A DNA stretch of 64,000 nucleotides from Typha latifolia (taxonomy: Eukaryota > Streptophyta > Magnoliopsida > Poales > Typhaceae). The stretch's first letter is position 1. Each line of letters begins with the position of its first letter. The notes beneath the pieces were generated by a model. The model was not told the DNA's origin and ran no database searches. It worked only from the letters and a program-made list of their open reading frames with translations. The stretch lies in the NCBI GenBank assembly GCA_019914945.1, contig CM034110.1, positions 4,159,001-4,223,000 of the forward strand, in the 5' to 3' direction. This document shows positions 32,530 through 44,361 of this stretch, in pieces. The position numbers and the translations under genes are program-made.

Positions 32530-34260
32530 ATAGATTTTCATAGAGATAGACAATTATCTATTAGACCTCCTATTCTAGATGAAACAAATTATGGATATTG
32601 GAAAGCTAGGATGAGAGCTTACTTGAAGTCTATAGATGAGCGAGTATAGATTGCCGTAGTGAATGGTTGGAGTGCACCAATGTACATGGTGGATGATAAG
32701 CTTGCTAAAAAACTGATAGAGTCATGGGATAGGGTAGATTATGAGAAAGTTGGATGGAATAGCAAGGCAATAAATGTAATTTTTAGTTGTGTTTTTTCGG
32801 AAGAATTTAGAAGAATTTCTACTTGTGAGATAGCAAAAGAAGCTTGGACGATCTGAGAAACTACTCACGAAGTAACCATGGCTGTAAAACTTTTGAAACT
32901 TCAAAGGTTGACTACTAGTTTTGAAACTCTACGTATGGAAGAGAATGAGACATTTGATGAGTTCTATGTAAAGCTGAGTGATATAGTCAACTCCAGTTTC
33001 AACCTAGGAGAGGAAATTCCTAAAAATAGAATTATTCGTAAGATCCTTAGGTCTCTCTCATAAAAGTTTTAGGCGAAAGTTACAACAATTGAGGAAAGTA
33101 AGGCATTGATTCAATGAAGGTTGAACAATTAGTAAGAAATCTACAAATATTTGAGTCCAGCCTTTCAAAACTGAGGAAGTCCAAATGAATGGCCTTATCC
33201 ACTATTGAACAAAATTTAGCGGAATCAGATGATAAAGGTGATTTAGATGTTGAGATGTTGGCCATGTTTGTCAAAAAGTTCAATAAATTTTTTCAGAAGC
33301 CAAACAAGTTGAATGCTGAAAAACTTGAGAAAAACAAAGCCTTTGTGAAAATGAAGAATGTTGTGATTTTAAATACTGGGGTAAGCAATAACAATGTGAA
33401 ACAAAAATAAGAATTCTAATAATAAATTTCGATGTTTTGAATGTTCTAGTTTTGGACACATCGCACAAGAATGCCCTAATCGTTTAAGAGGAAGGGTAAA
33501 GCTATGAAAGTCACTTGGGATGACTCAGATGATTCTGATGAAGATTCTGAGAAAGACCAAAAGAACTTTGTAGCTTTCGTCTCCTGTCTTTTTAATATGT
33601 TGACTCTGTTGTTGATTCTAATAGTATAGATGATCAGGATGTGTTACCAGCTGAACAAGAAGAATTAGAAATACAAAAGGCCTATAATAATTTATACCTG
33701 GAGTCGTTAAAACTCAAGAAGACCAATCTTAAACTACTTCAACGACTCAAGGTAATCAAATCAGAAAGAAATCAATTTAAGGAGAAGTACAAACTGGAAC
33801 TTGAACGTGTCAAAAACCTTACTCAACAATTTGACGATGTGAAAGATAAGATGAAGGTTGATAAAATTGAACTAGAGCGATTGCAAAAGGAAGTGACATT
33901 TCTTAAAGGGAAGAACAAACTTGACGAGATTATAAATGCTCAAATTTTTAGAAAAGATAGGTATGGAGTTGGATACACTAGTAATTCAAATAATTATAAA
34001 ACTGTCTTTGTCTCTGCAGGTCTACAAAAGGAAGAAAACCTGAGGTCATCAATCGCATTTACAAAGTAATCCTAGATGAATGTCTCTAAACTGAAGATGA
34101 ATCAACAATCTGGTAAATCTTCAACGGTGCAAAAGGTAAACTTTAGACATACTCCTCAACTAAAGGTGAGTAAAAAAGAGTTTGTTCCGATATGCTTTTA
34201 TTGTGGCATTCTAGGGCATATATAACCTCATTGCAAATTTTTACAAAAACCTAGGAGTGC
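32530..34260 (+). pseudogene. Second Sirevirus gag
   Basis: Collinear with 25,370-23,640. The start codon is ATA instead of ATG at about 32,530. Stops replace Trp in DERVW and other codons (32,647; after EAWTI; LRSLS). Recognisable parts are WKARMRAYLKSID, TTSFETLRMEENETFDEFY, a zinc knuckle CFECSSFGHIAQEC near 33,430-33,480, a coiled-coil-like stretch (33,641-34,069) and a second knuckle CFYCGILGHI near 34,195-34,240. Confidence 0.8.
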
Positions 34261-34310
34261 CTTCATTTTGGGGTGAAGACAAAGGTCATATGGGTCAAGA
34301 AAAGTGACTC

Positions 34311-35310
34311 TTGAAATGTTATATTGTACATACTGCCTTGAAAGCTTTAAATTCTGACTTATGGTATTTAGACAGTGGTAGTTCAAGACATATGTCAGGC
34401 GACAAATCCTTATTTTCTAATCTCGAAGAACATGAAGGGGGAGTTGTGATATTTGGAGATGGTAATTCATCCAAAATAATAGGTAAAGGAAAGGTAAGTA
34501 CTCCAGGTGTTTATATTCTTGAAAATGTTTTTTATGTTAAAGGCTTGAAAGCAAATCTACTCAGCATCAGTCAATTTTGTGATGAAGATTATGAGGTAAA
34601 ATTTTCCAAAACTGATTGTACTATTCTAGATCATGATGGTAATGTTATATGTTTTGGATATAGAACATCTGATAATTGCTATGTTGTTGAAATTTCATAT
34701 AAATTGAAATGTAACAGTGCCTCTTTTGACATTGCAGATGTTTGGCATCAATGTCTTGGACATGTAAATCACAAGGAATTTCTTAATCTATCCAAATAAG
34801 AAATGATAAGAGGAATACCTAAGATGAAGGAAATGTCAAAATAAATATGCGGTTCGTGTCAAATTAGAAAACAAATTAGGATCTCACACAAGAAAGTAAA
34901 TGTAACTACTACTGACCGTGTGTTACAATTAGTCTATATGGACTTAATAGGTCCTACTAAAATGGAAAGTCTTGGAGGTAAATGCTATATATTCTTAATA
35001 GTCAATGATTACTCTAGATATATTTGGGTTGTCGTTTTACGTGAGAAGTCTGAAACCTTTAAAGATTTTAAATCACTATGCTTAAAACTACAGAATGAAA
35101 AATCTTCTACCCTAGTTAGGATTCGTTTTGATCATAGTAGAGAATTTGAAAATAAAAAATTTCCATATTTTGTGATTCTCTTGGTATTCAACATGAATTT
35201 TTAGCTCCTATAACTCCACAACAGAACGGGATTGTGGAGAGAAAGAACCGTATTGTGTAGGAAATGGCTAGAGTTATGCTTCACGCTAAAAAGGTTCCTC
35301 AAAGGTTTTG
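34311..35310 (+). pseudogene. Second Sirevirus protease-integrase
   Basis: Protease WYLDSGSSRHMSGD, then GAG-pre-integrase VWHQCLGHVNHKEF, interrupted by TAA at 34,799. Integrase core YMDLIGPTKMES, the second Asp retained in FDHSREF, and the third Glu retained in VERKNR near 35,240. A frameshift near 35,160 and a stop after RIV break the frame. It keeps the catalytic triad that the minus-strand copy lost. Confidence 0.8.
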
Positions 35311-37984
35311 GGCTGAGGTGATCAATACAGCGGTACATGTGATAAATCATGTTTATCTAAGACCAGGTACAAAAATGACTGCATATAAAATCTGGAAAGG
35401 TAAGAAACCCAGCGTTAAATATTTTTGAGTATTTGGTAGTAAATGCTATATTTTGCGTGATCGAGAATATTTGACTAAATTTGACACTAGGAGTAGTGAG
35501 GGAATATTTTTAGGGTATTCTAATAATAGCAAAGCCTACAGAGTATTCAATCTTGACACTTCTACTGTTATGGAATCTGCTAATGTTATTATAGATGAAT
35601 CCACTGCTAATATAACTGAAGCTACTTCTATTTTTGTTCTTGTAGGTACATATGATGAAGACATTGGAAATGAGCTTGATCTAGCAATTGAGAAACAGGA
35701 CGAGGACAAGGTTGAAATGAACAAAGATGACTGCAACATACTAGAACCATCTACCAGAGTGAAACTAAATCATCCACTGTCACAAGTGATTGGAGACGTG
35801 AATGAACCAATGAAGACAAGGCGATAAATCCAAAGTGAGGTATCATTTACTTATTATACATCTTCTTTTGAAACTAAAAATGTGAATGAAGCATTGTTAG
35901 ATGACTATTGGATCAATGCTATGCATGAGGAACTAGAGCAATTTTCTAGGAATGATGTTTGATATTTAGTTCCTAGACCTAAGAATGTGAACGTCATTGG
36001 AACAAAATGGATATATAAGAATAAAAGTGATGAACATGGAAATATAGTTCGAAATAAAGCTAGACTAGTAGCACAAGGATATACTCAGGTTGAGGGTATA
36101 GATTTTGATGAGACATTTGCTCATGTTGCTAGATTAGAGTCTATTCGTATACTATTTGCTATTGTTTGTCATTTAAAATTTAAATTATTTCAAATGGATG
36201 TTAAAAGTGTTTTCTTGAATGGTATCCTAAATGATGTTTATGTCGAACAACCTAAGGGTTTCGAAGATCATAAATTTTCTTCTCATATTTTTAAATTGAA
36301 AAAGGCCTTCTACGGGTAAAATAAGCTCCAAGAGCTTGGTATGAGAAGTTGACTACTTTTTTAGTGGATGCGGGGTTCACTCGAAAGGAAGGGGACAAGA
36401 CATTGTTCATTAGATGGTTGAACAAGAGTTTAGTTGTGGCCCAAATATATGTGGATGACATTGTCTTCGGGGCAACGAGTCAATCTTTAGCTAAGGAGTT
36501 TGCATATCTCATGCGTAGTCATTTTGAGATGAGCATGATGGGTGAGTTGAAATTCTTTTTGCGACTTCGAATTACTAAATTGGAAAGAGGGATATTTATC
36601 GCTTAAACCAAGTACGCTAAGGATCTTGTGACTAAATTCAGTTTAGAAAATGCAAAACATGCTAGAACTCCTATGAGTACAACTACCAAACTAGGTAAGG
36701 ATATTTCAGGAAAAAGTGTTGATCAGACACTGTATAGAAGAATGATTGGTAGTCTTTTGTACTTAACTGCTAGTAGACGTGACATTGCATTTAGCATCGA
36801 TGTGTGTGCTAGGTTTTAGTCTGAACTTAAGGAGACACATTTGTTTGCTGTGAAATGTATCATAAAATTTCTTTCTCATATTTTTAAATTGAAAAAAGGC
36901 CCTCTATGGGCTAAAACAAGCTCCAAGAGCTTGGTATGAGAAGTTGACCACTTTCTTAGTGGATGCGATGTTCACTCGAAGGGGAGTGGACAAGACATTA
37001 TTCATTAGATGTGAAAACAAGAGTTTAGTTGTGGCACAAATATAAGTAGATGACATTGTCTTCGGGGCAACGAGTCAATCTTTAGCTAAGGAGTTTGCAG
37101 ATCTCATGCACAGTCATTCTGAGATGAGCATGATGGATGAGTTGAAGTTCTTTTTTGGACTTCAAATTACTCAATTGGATAGGGATTTTTATCGCTCAAA
37201 CTAAGTATGCTAAGGATCTTGTGACTAAATTTGGTTTAGAAAATGCAAAACATTCTAGAACTCCTATGAGTACAGCTACCAAACTAGGTAAAGATATTTC
37301 AGAAAAAAGTGTTGATCAGACACTATATAGGAGCATGATTGATAGTCTTTTGTACTTAACTACTAGTAGACCAGACATTGCATTTAGCTTCGGTGTGTGT
37401 GCTAGGTTTCAGTCTGAACCTAAGGAGACACATTTGTTTGCTGTGAAACGTATCATAAACTATGTCAGTGTATAGTTGATTTAGGTATCTGGTTTACTTA
37501 TGACTCGGGTGCTATCATATCGGGATACACAGATTCTGATTAGGCAGGTTCATGTGATGATAGAAAAAGTACCTCAGGTGGATGTTTTTATGTTGGAAAC
37601 AATCTAGTTGCTTGGCACAGTAAGAAACAAAACTCGATATCTTTATCTACTACAGAGGCCGAGTACATTGCGGCGGGGAGTTGTTGTTATCAGTTATTAT
37701 GGATGAAACATATGGGCAAGGATTATGTCATTGAACAAGATACTATAGTGCTTTATTGTGACAACATGAGTGCTATTAATATATCGAAAAATCCTGTTCA
37801 ACACTCGCGTACAAAACACATTGATATCTGACATCATTTTATACGCGAGTTAGTTGAAGACAAAATAATAGCACTCGAACATATTGAGACGAAGAAACAG
37901 TTGGAAGATTTGTTTACAAAACCTTTGGATATACAGAGATTTGAGTATCTTCGTACTTCTTTAGGGATTTGTGCTTTGGACTGA
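35310..37984 (+). pseudogene. Second Sirevirus reverse transcriptase-RNase H, with tandem duplication
   Basis: [58 protein letters not shown] (about 36,435-36,465). The region 36,281-36,870 is repeated at 36,871-37,460, so the RT end and connection domain (VDDIVFG, then ARTPMST) occur twice. RNase H follows: WHSKKQNSISLSTTEAEYIA, YCDNMSAINISKNPVQHSR, ending FEYLRTSLGICALD at 37,984. Several stops and shifts; non-functional. Confidence 0.85.
36281..37460 (+). repeat. 590-bp direct tandem duplication inside Sirevirus pol
   Basis: Unit 1 is 36,281-36,870 and unit 2 is 36,871-37,460. Both begin TCTCATATTTTTAAATTG and end with GTATCATAAA. The units differ at many positions, including an in-unit frameshift and the substitution DISG/DISE, so this is not a recent copy. 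Confidence 0.8.
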
Positions 37985-38733
37985 TTTTTTCTTTCGGGAT
38001 TTGTGTTTTGGTTTGCGTGTTTTTATTTTTTTCATTATTTTTAGGTTTTCTTTTACTCTGATTTTTTTTAGGTTTCAGTTTTAGATTTGTCGAGAGTTTG
38101 TTTTTTTTTAAAAAAATGGTGCACTTCTAGTCAATTTTGTCATCTCATAGTATATTGTGTAATTTCTGATTTATTCACTATCTCAACTTCTATAATAATT
38201 AAATTAAATTTAATGCCCTCATAATGTGTATATATTCTTGAGTGAGCATAACATCATGAAATATTTTCTTAGATAGCACTATTGACCTTGATTTGCACAG
38301 TTTGACCTCATACTTAGTCATCAGTAATGTGTTCATAAAAGATCAATAAAAAGGGCTACAATGAGTTAGTGTGAAAGCCATCTTGTTTAGAATCTAGTTT
38401 GACTCAGTACATTGCTTGAAAATTTTCAAAAAAAAGGTGATATATGTGGATATCAGTTTGCACATTGTTTGATATGTACTACAAGAAAAGGGCTATCTAC
38501 TCATGTGTGAAAGCCATCATTGACCTATATGGAATCAGTGCGGAAAAAAAATATATAGGAAAAATTTCTTTCAAGTTTTGGTGAATAAGTCAAAAAGTGA
38601 AAAATTATATACTAAGTTGGTTTGACTACTATGTTAGATCATTGTTTAAAATAGAAAAGTTTGTTTAAAAAGATTGTTTTATGTTGTATATGCTCAACTT
38701 GCATATGCATATTGTTATGATCAGTCAAGATAT
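37985..38733 (+). other. Second Sirevirus post-pol region, truncated
   Basis: Non-coding sequence collinear with 10,311-11,000. It breaks at about 38,733 (TGATCAGTCAAGAT), before the internal promoter and extra ORF, and is joined to family D LTR sequence in minus orientation. This element therefore has no extra ORF and no 3' LTR in the window. Confidence 0.7.
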
Positions 38734-40830
38734 CTCAAGTTAGTATAGGTCACCTCATCATCGCATCTATAGTACAAGTCTTGCATCTATAGCTCACCTC
38801 ATTATCGCTCTAAAATATCATCTCAAGATATCTCAAGTCGCTATCACGTACCACATATCTGAGGGGGTTAGAAAAGAAATAAAGAGAGTCATGAGCAAAA
38901 GGCTTAGTGAACAAACCTTACCCCGAATCAGTGATGCCAAACAAAGAGTAAATCATATACTGGATAATATGAATTAGAAAGAGCATTATGTCATGAATGA
39001 GTATATAAATATTCCTAAATAATACATATATGAAAAATAGATAACATGTCATGTCATAACTGATAAAATATATAATTCTCGATAATGTATAAATAAATCT
39101 CCATGTCATACCATTATTATAACTCTCTCTCAAATATAACACATGATGCATGCCGACCATGACCATGTTATGATATCAAATACAACCATATATGATGCAT
39201 ATTGATCACTCGATAATCAGGTAACCAAATGATAATGAAATCATATGTATTTCTTAACATCACAATCATCACCAACATCTCGGTATAATATCATCATACT
39301 AGACCACTGTGCATAGTCAACACCCGGTACCCAGTCTCAATATCATGCCCGGAGGCTTAAAGCATACTCCGCCACCTACAAGAGTATCTCAAATATAACC
39401 ATACGCCGCCTCCCGCTAGGGTATCAACATCCATCCAGATCGGGCACCCTTCTCTACCTAATAGAAACCTCGTGAGGATAACTCGCCACATATGCCCTAG
39501 CGAACGGTATGTGTCTAAATGTCTGCTGCACACACAGACTAACGACCTCGGACGTAAGGCCAACAGGATCGCGACTATGTCGAGCGATCAATTATCCACC
39601 AAGCGCGTCCTAACCCTCGCGCCCACTCGGGTATCCTCAAGTTTTTTATCAACTATCCTAATTAAGAGAAAAATAATGCAATATAGTCTCCGATCATGTA
39701 GTCAACACATACATACTCATGCTAATCAATTACATACATACTCATGCTACATATCAACTGGACATAATATTATAACTATATAATCATCTCTCTTCATCTT
39801 TATATATCACCAATGTGTTCATATCCCAAATCAACATAATCAGATGCATGATAAAATATGCTGTAATCAACTCTATATAAGGTCATATAATCATGTTGGA
39901 GGTCAAAACATGCATGTACATAATATATAATATAACCTAATTTGAGAAAGGCGTCTAGAGGATAAGACTACTCACATCTTATCAGAAGACAACACACGTA
40001 TCCCTCGGGTCCATCAATCAACCACCACTCGACGCTGGTGAGATCCCCGGGGTCTCGAATATGGGGGTTTAGAGTCTGAAAATATTTAAGTAACATAAAG
40101 TTAGTTGTTTATCTGATTATAATTCGTCCGAGTAAAATATAATATTTTATTAGGTTTAATATTGATTAGATTTATAGGATAAATTTAATTGTGACAATAT
40201 TAATATGCTATTTATATTTATTTAATAAAATCCTAATTTGATAATTATAGAAAATAAGTATATAGTAATTTATCTCCTTTTTGTAAATAACCAAAACGAC
40301 TATATATATGATTTAATAAAAATATAATTATAAAATAATATTATTACTAGTTATTTTGTAATACTTACTCTTATTTAATTAATCCTAAATTATACGTAAA
40401 ATAATTATTATCCTATTATACAAAAATAATCATTATCCTATTATACAAAAATAATCCGCTAGTCTAGTATTCCATTTTATACAAACTATTAGACAATACT
40501 AATATACTAAAAATAGACATATATAATATAAATTAAGTATAAATATAAGATTATTATCAATAAGACTACATATATTAACTAATAAATAATAACTAAAACT
40601 CTAAATAAATTTATAGGCAATATTTATAATTGTAATAATAAATTATTATACTAAAATGCTTAGTAAAATTATATTAGTGAGTATAAATTATCAAAATAAT
40701 TAATTACCTAAATAGACTATGTTACTTATCATTAGGAAGTAATTATATATAAAAATAATAATAGTCCTCTTCCAACACTGTCTTCTACACAGCAAGAGGA
40801 GGAGGACGGACCAAGAATGGAGAAGAAGAA

Positions 40831-41765
40831 TGATACGATCTCACCTTTTTGGTGAAGGGTCGATCTCTTCCAATTCTTGATCTGGACTAGATCTGGTACG
40901 AAATTTTGAAATAAGATCCCGAAATATCCCGCCGTCGGATTGATGTGAAACTTTGATATGTTGTAGCCCCAGAAAAGAGCTTTCCAACAAATCTAGTTTC
41001 AGGCAAATCAGAGTTGGGGATCTCGAGATATCATTCGTTTAGTGGACGAACATCAGGATGCTCTGTTTTGGATTCGTGGATGAAGGCACGAGATCCTAGG
41101 AAATGGTGGATGGTGGACCGGCGTTAATGTGGTGGCACCGGTGAAAAGTGATGGTGGAAGGGTTGTGGTTGATGGAAGGATTAGGGCAAGTGTGGGATAG
41201 ATTGGACGAAGGGGGAGAAGAGGGCCACCCCTAAGGGACTAGGGTTATTAGCCGGACGAGGGAGGTTAGAAGCGGCGTCGCCGGGGATTGAGGGAACGGG
41301 AGCGAAGAAGACGAAGGAGGCAAGGCAAACTCAATTCTCAATAATCAATAATCAATTTGGTTGCCTACCACATCCTTTTATAGGCTAACCAACAACTCAA
41401 ATTAACCCTAAAAACACAATTTTCGTCGACCGCATTCGAACTCGCCCGACCGCATTCGAACGCACCGAGTTCGCTCTTCTGGATTTGCGAACGCGATGCA
41501 AGCGTTCGAACGCGCGATCGAACGCGCCTGTCGATATTTGCGAACGCGATGCAGGCGTTCACAGTGCGTTCGAACGCACAGTACATTCTCTTCACCACGT
41601 TCACAACCCCGTTCACAAACCGCGTTCGAACTCACTCTACCCGCGTTCGAACGCGACTTACAGAAAACTTATTTTAATAGAAATTAAACACTAAAACATG
41701 AAATAAAAACACTCCTAAAGTGAATCCATGCTCGAGACGACGTCGGTGAAGTCCGAATTGTATCA
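40831..41765 (-). mobile_element. Complete solo family A LTR, 935 bp, target duplication AAGAA
   Basis: TGATAC at 40831 and GTATCA ending at 41765 define the termini. AAGAA at 40,826-40,830 and again at 41,766-41,770 is a perfect 5-bp target duplication. On the minus strand the order is box cluster (41,430-41,660), TATA (about 41,376-41,382), then the C-rich region. It inserted into a GAA-rich part of the family D LTR and is the reference for family A LTR length and termini. Confidence 0.95.
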
Positions 41766-41879
41766 AAGAAAGGAAGAAGAAGAGAAAGAAAGAAGAAGAA
41801 GAAGAAGAGAAGGAGAAGGAAGGGAGGCTCACCTAGGCTGCGGCGGTGGCGGCGGCGGCGACGGCGACAGCGACAGCAG

Positions 41880-42375
41880 CGAGCCGGCGTTGATAAGAGA
41901 AGGGAGAGGGCTCGAGAGAGAGAGGTGATTGAGAGAGAGAGAGAGGAGGGTAAGAGAGAGAGAACTAAATAGAGAGAAGGTGGTGAGGGGTGCGGCGGTG
42001 ACGATGGCGACAGCGAGAAGCCATCGGCGAGGAGAGAAAGAGAGAGGTGATAGAGAGAGAGAAAGAGAGGAGGGTAAGAGAGAGAACGAGGGAGTTAGAC
42101 AGAGAGAAGGTGGTGAGAAAGAGAGAGGTGATAGGGAGAGAGAAAGAGAGGAGGGTAAGAGAGAGAATTAGAGAGTTAGAGAGAGAGAGAAGGTGGTGTG
42201 GTTGCGACGATGGCGACGGCGGGAAGTCGTCGGCGAGGAGAGAAAGAGAGAGGTGAGAGAGGGAGAGAAAGAGAGAAGGGTAAGAGAGAGAGAAAGAGAG
42301 GAAGGTAAGAGAGAGAAAGAGAGGAGGGTAAGAGAGAGAAAGAGAGGAGGGTGAGAGAGAGAGAGAGATTTAAAG
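41880..42375 (+). repeat. GA-rich tract with higher-order repeats in family D LTR
   Basis: About 480 bp are almost wholly purine on the plus strand, built of GAGAGA runs. Longer units recur, each with AGAGAGGTGATAGAGAGAG, GGAGGGTAAGAGAGAG and GAGAAGGTGGTG (near 41,915, 42,031 and 42,115; partial after 42,238). Two units are followed by a GC-rich insert (GACGATGGCGAC). Open frames through it are artefacts. Confidence 0.75.
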
Positions 42376-42558
42376 GGAGAAAAAGAGAGGCGGTGGAGGA
42401 GTTGCGGTGGCGCCGAGGCTCGCCACGGCCAGTTGGCCGGAGCCCGTTAGCTTTGGCAGCGGCAGTGGGTGCGTGGCGCCCCCACCATGCAAGCTGCTTA
42501 GTGTGGTCGGCCACGTCGTGCCCAAAATTTTTTTTTTTTTTAGGGTTGGGTTGTTACA

Positions 42559-43230
42559 GTGGTAGGGGCTCCACCATGGCCGAAGGAGATGCCTTGGCTG
42601 CGATCTGGTGATCCTCTACACCTCTTTCATGAGTTGGCATCATTTGCCATGAGGGTGACGACGGTGGTGTTGGGTCAGGCGGACCTTTATCAAGGCTTAC
42701 AGCGACTTATCAAGCCATTCGGTGTTCTCCATGGTGGATTTTGTGGCTTTCTTTGTTAGATCCTTCAAAGTCTCCATAGATTCGCTTAGCACCCTCGCCT
42801 ACAAGGGTGGTTTATCAACGTTGGTGGCTAGTGGTGGTGGTGGTGGTGCTAGGGAAGCTTCCACAAGGGTGGAGATGATTTCTTGGCAGCAATATCTCTT
42901 ATTAATTTGTATGCATGTTCACTATCGACCAAGGAATGGTGGTTATGATACCATTTGATGCAAACCAGATCTGGAACGATCTGATTTACTATAGGTAGCC
43001 TTGTGCGTTCTAGTACAAATATTCTTTGGAATGAAGTGATTTCGAGATCCACTTATAAAGGAAATAGTATAAAAGGGCTGAATCTAGATAGAACTAGTAA
43101 TCCAACATTGCGATATGGTCGGAGATGGGTGGACGACCATGGGATGGTGAAGGTCCGCTGTATGAGTGGGTGGCTCATGAAGGTAGAGGGTGGTTACGAT
43201 TTGGATGTAGGATTAGAGTTCTAAGTTACA
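42559..43230 (-). mobile_element. Unclassified LTR-element leader and LTR end
   Basis: On the minus strand, GCATCA followed by AATGGTATCATAACC (about 42,947-42,966) looks like an LTR end and PBS. 42,966-43,230 would be LTR, and 42,559-42,946 leader or gag start. I cannot assign a gag reading frame. Family knowledge supports only the PBS-like motif. Confidence 0.4.
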
Positions 43231-44163
43231 TCTACTCCTATGAAATAAATAAATCTAAAGAAATTTGCAATAAACCCCTTACCTTTTGATTTATTTTGTT
43301 CAAACTCTACCCTTTTGCTTTTCAAAAAAAAAAAAATGCCCTAAATTTTACAAAAAATATCCACTTAACATCTTGGGTAATTTAGCTCACTTTACCTTAA
43401 AATATACAATTTATAAAGAAATATTCGATATTTTTCAAAGTGATATTTTTAATATTTTTTACTTACCTTCATCAATGCCCATAATGAGCTCATATGTAAT
43501 AGTTTTACTTTCACAATTCAACAATATCATTTTTTTTTATTTCAATTCTTCCTAATAATTTTTAATTATATTTTCAACTTAAAAAAATTCCTTGGGTATT
43601 CAAACGCGTACGGTTCTATAAGAAAGGTATTCCTTTTATTTAAATATATATATATATATGTATATATAGTCTTTTTTTATATTACGGTAAGACAGAACTG
43701 GTATATGGGAACAAAGAAAGTGAGACCCACATCCAAGCTTTTGTGCCCCCGGTGAAGTTTGAAGGACAAATGTCACATGGTTTTCTTATGTTGTCCTCCC
43801 TCACCCTAAGAAAGAGAGAAAGCTGCTAAGGTGGTGTCAATGCTTGCTACCTCTTCGATTAGATTCCTCCATGGGTAATAAAAGCTCATCATCAGCTTGC
43901 ATCACACTGCCCCACTCTTGCCCTCAGGCTCTCCATTGGGGTCCCCACGGGTGATGTAAGCTGACTACATACCAAGTCAAAATGATCTACTAAGACAAAT
44001 CAAAGCAGTGAGACATCTGTGAAAAATCCAGAGCTAGCGATTGGATTACACTGCTGCAAAGGAAAAAAGCAAGAGCTAGAGAGGACTTTGACCACAATTC
44101 CCACCCAATTCACTTACTAGAGGAGTAGATTCTTGGCTTTGGGGTAGAAAAGGATGAAAAGAG
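43231..44163. other. Intergenic, no gene recognised
   Basis: Contains the phrase type 'ATTTGCAATAAACCCCTTACC' with an A-run at 43,325-43,336, typical in style of short decayed plant repeats, and an (AT)n run near 43,643-43,662. 43,700-44,163 is more GC-balanced, but I find no supported coding exon. Confidence 0.4.
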
Positions 44164-44361
44164 CTAATGATCAGGAAGACAAAATGATACCTGGTTGAAG
44201 AGGGGATGACAAGAGATTAAATGATGTTGTTGTATACGGGTAGGAGGCAAAGTTTGTGTGCTTTTTTTGTGTGGAGCTTTGGGACCATCATGGGAAAGCC
44301 CAAAGGAGCAGCTGCTGCTGCTGCTGCTGTTGCTGCTGTGAAGTGAGAGGATTGCACCCAA
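44164..44361 (-). CDS. Small hypothetical ORF with a Ser run over a GCT repeat
   Basis: A 65-residue open frame, MGAILSLHSSNSSSSSSCSFG and onward. The Ser run corresponds to a (GCT)n microsatellite at about 44,309-44,340. The composition is gene-like and it lies in a low-repeat stretch, but there is no homology I recognise and no visible promoter or splice context. It could be the first exon of a minus-strand gene or chance. Confidence 0.2.
   Translation of the reverse strand: MGAILSLHSSNSSSSSSCSFGLSHDGPKAPHKKSTQTLPPTRIQQHHLISCHPLFNQVSFCLPDH

Larger units (their letters stand above)
38734..42558 (-). mobile_element. Family D LTR (minus), split by a solo family A LTR
   Basis: The minus-strand LTR starts TGTAACAACCCAACC at 42558 and runs to about 38,734, where some 480 bp of its 3' end are missing compared with 26,353-27,845. 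Removing the family A insertion (40,831-41,765 plus one 5-bp duplication) leaves about 2.9 kb, so family D LTRs are long. It contains a GA-rich tract near its start and an AT-rich remainder. No polypurine tract adjoins 42,558, so this is a solo or 5' LTR. Confidence 0.65.

Noticed and set aside
41728..42611. Glu/Arg-rich open frames over the GA tract
   Set aside because: Low-complexity translation of the purine tract, open in several frames on both strands.
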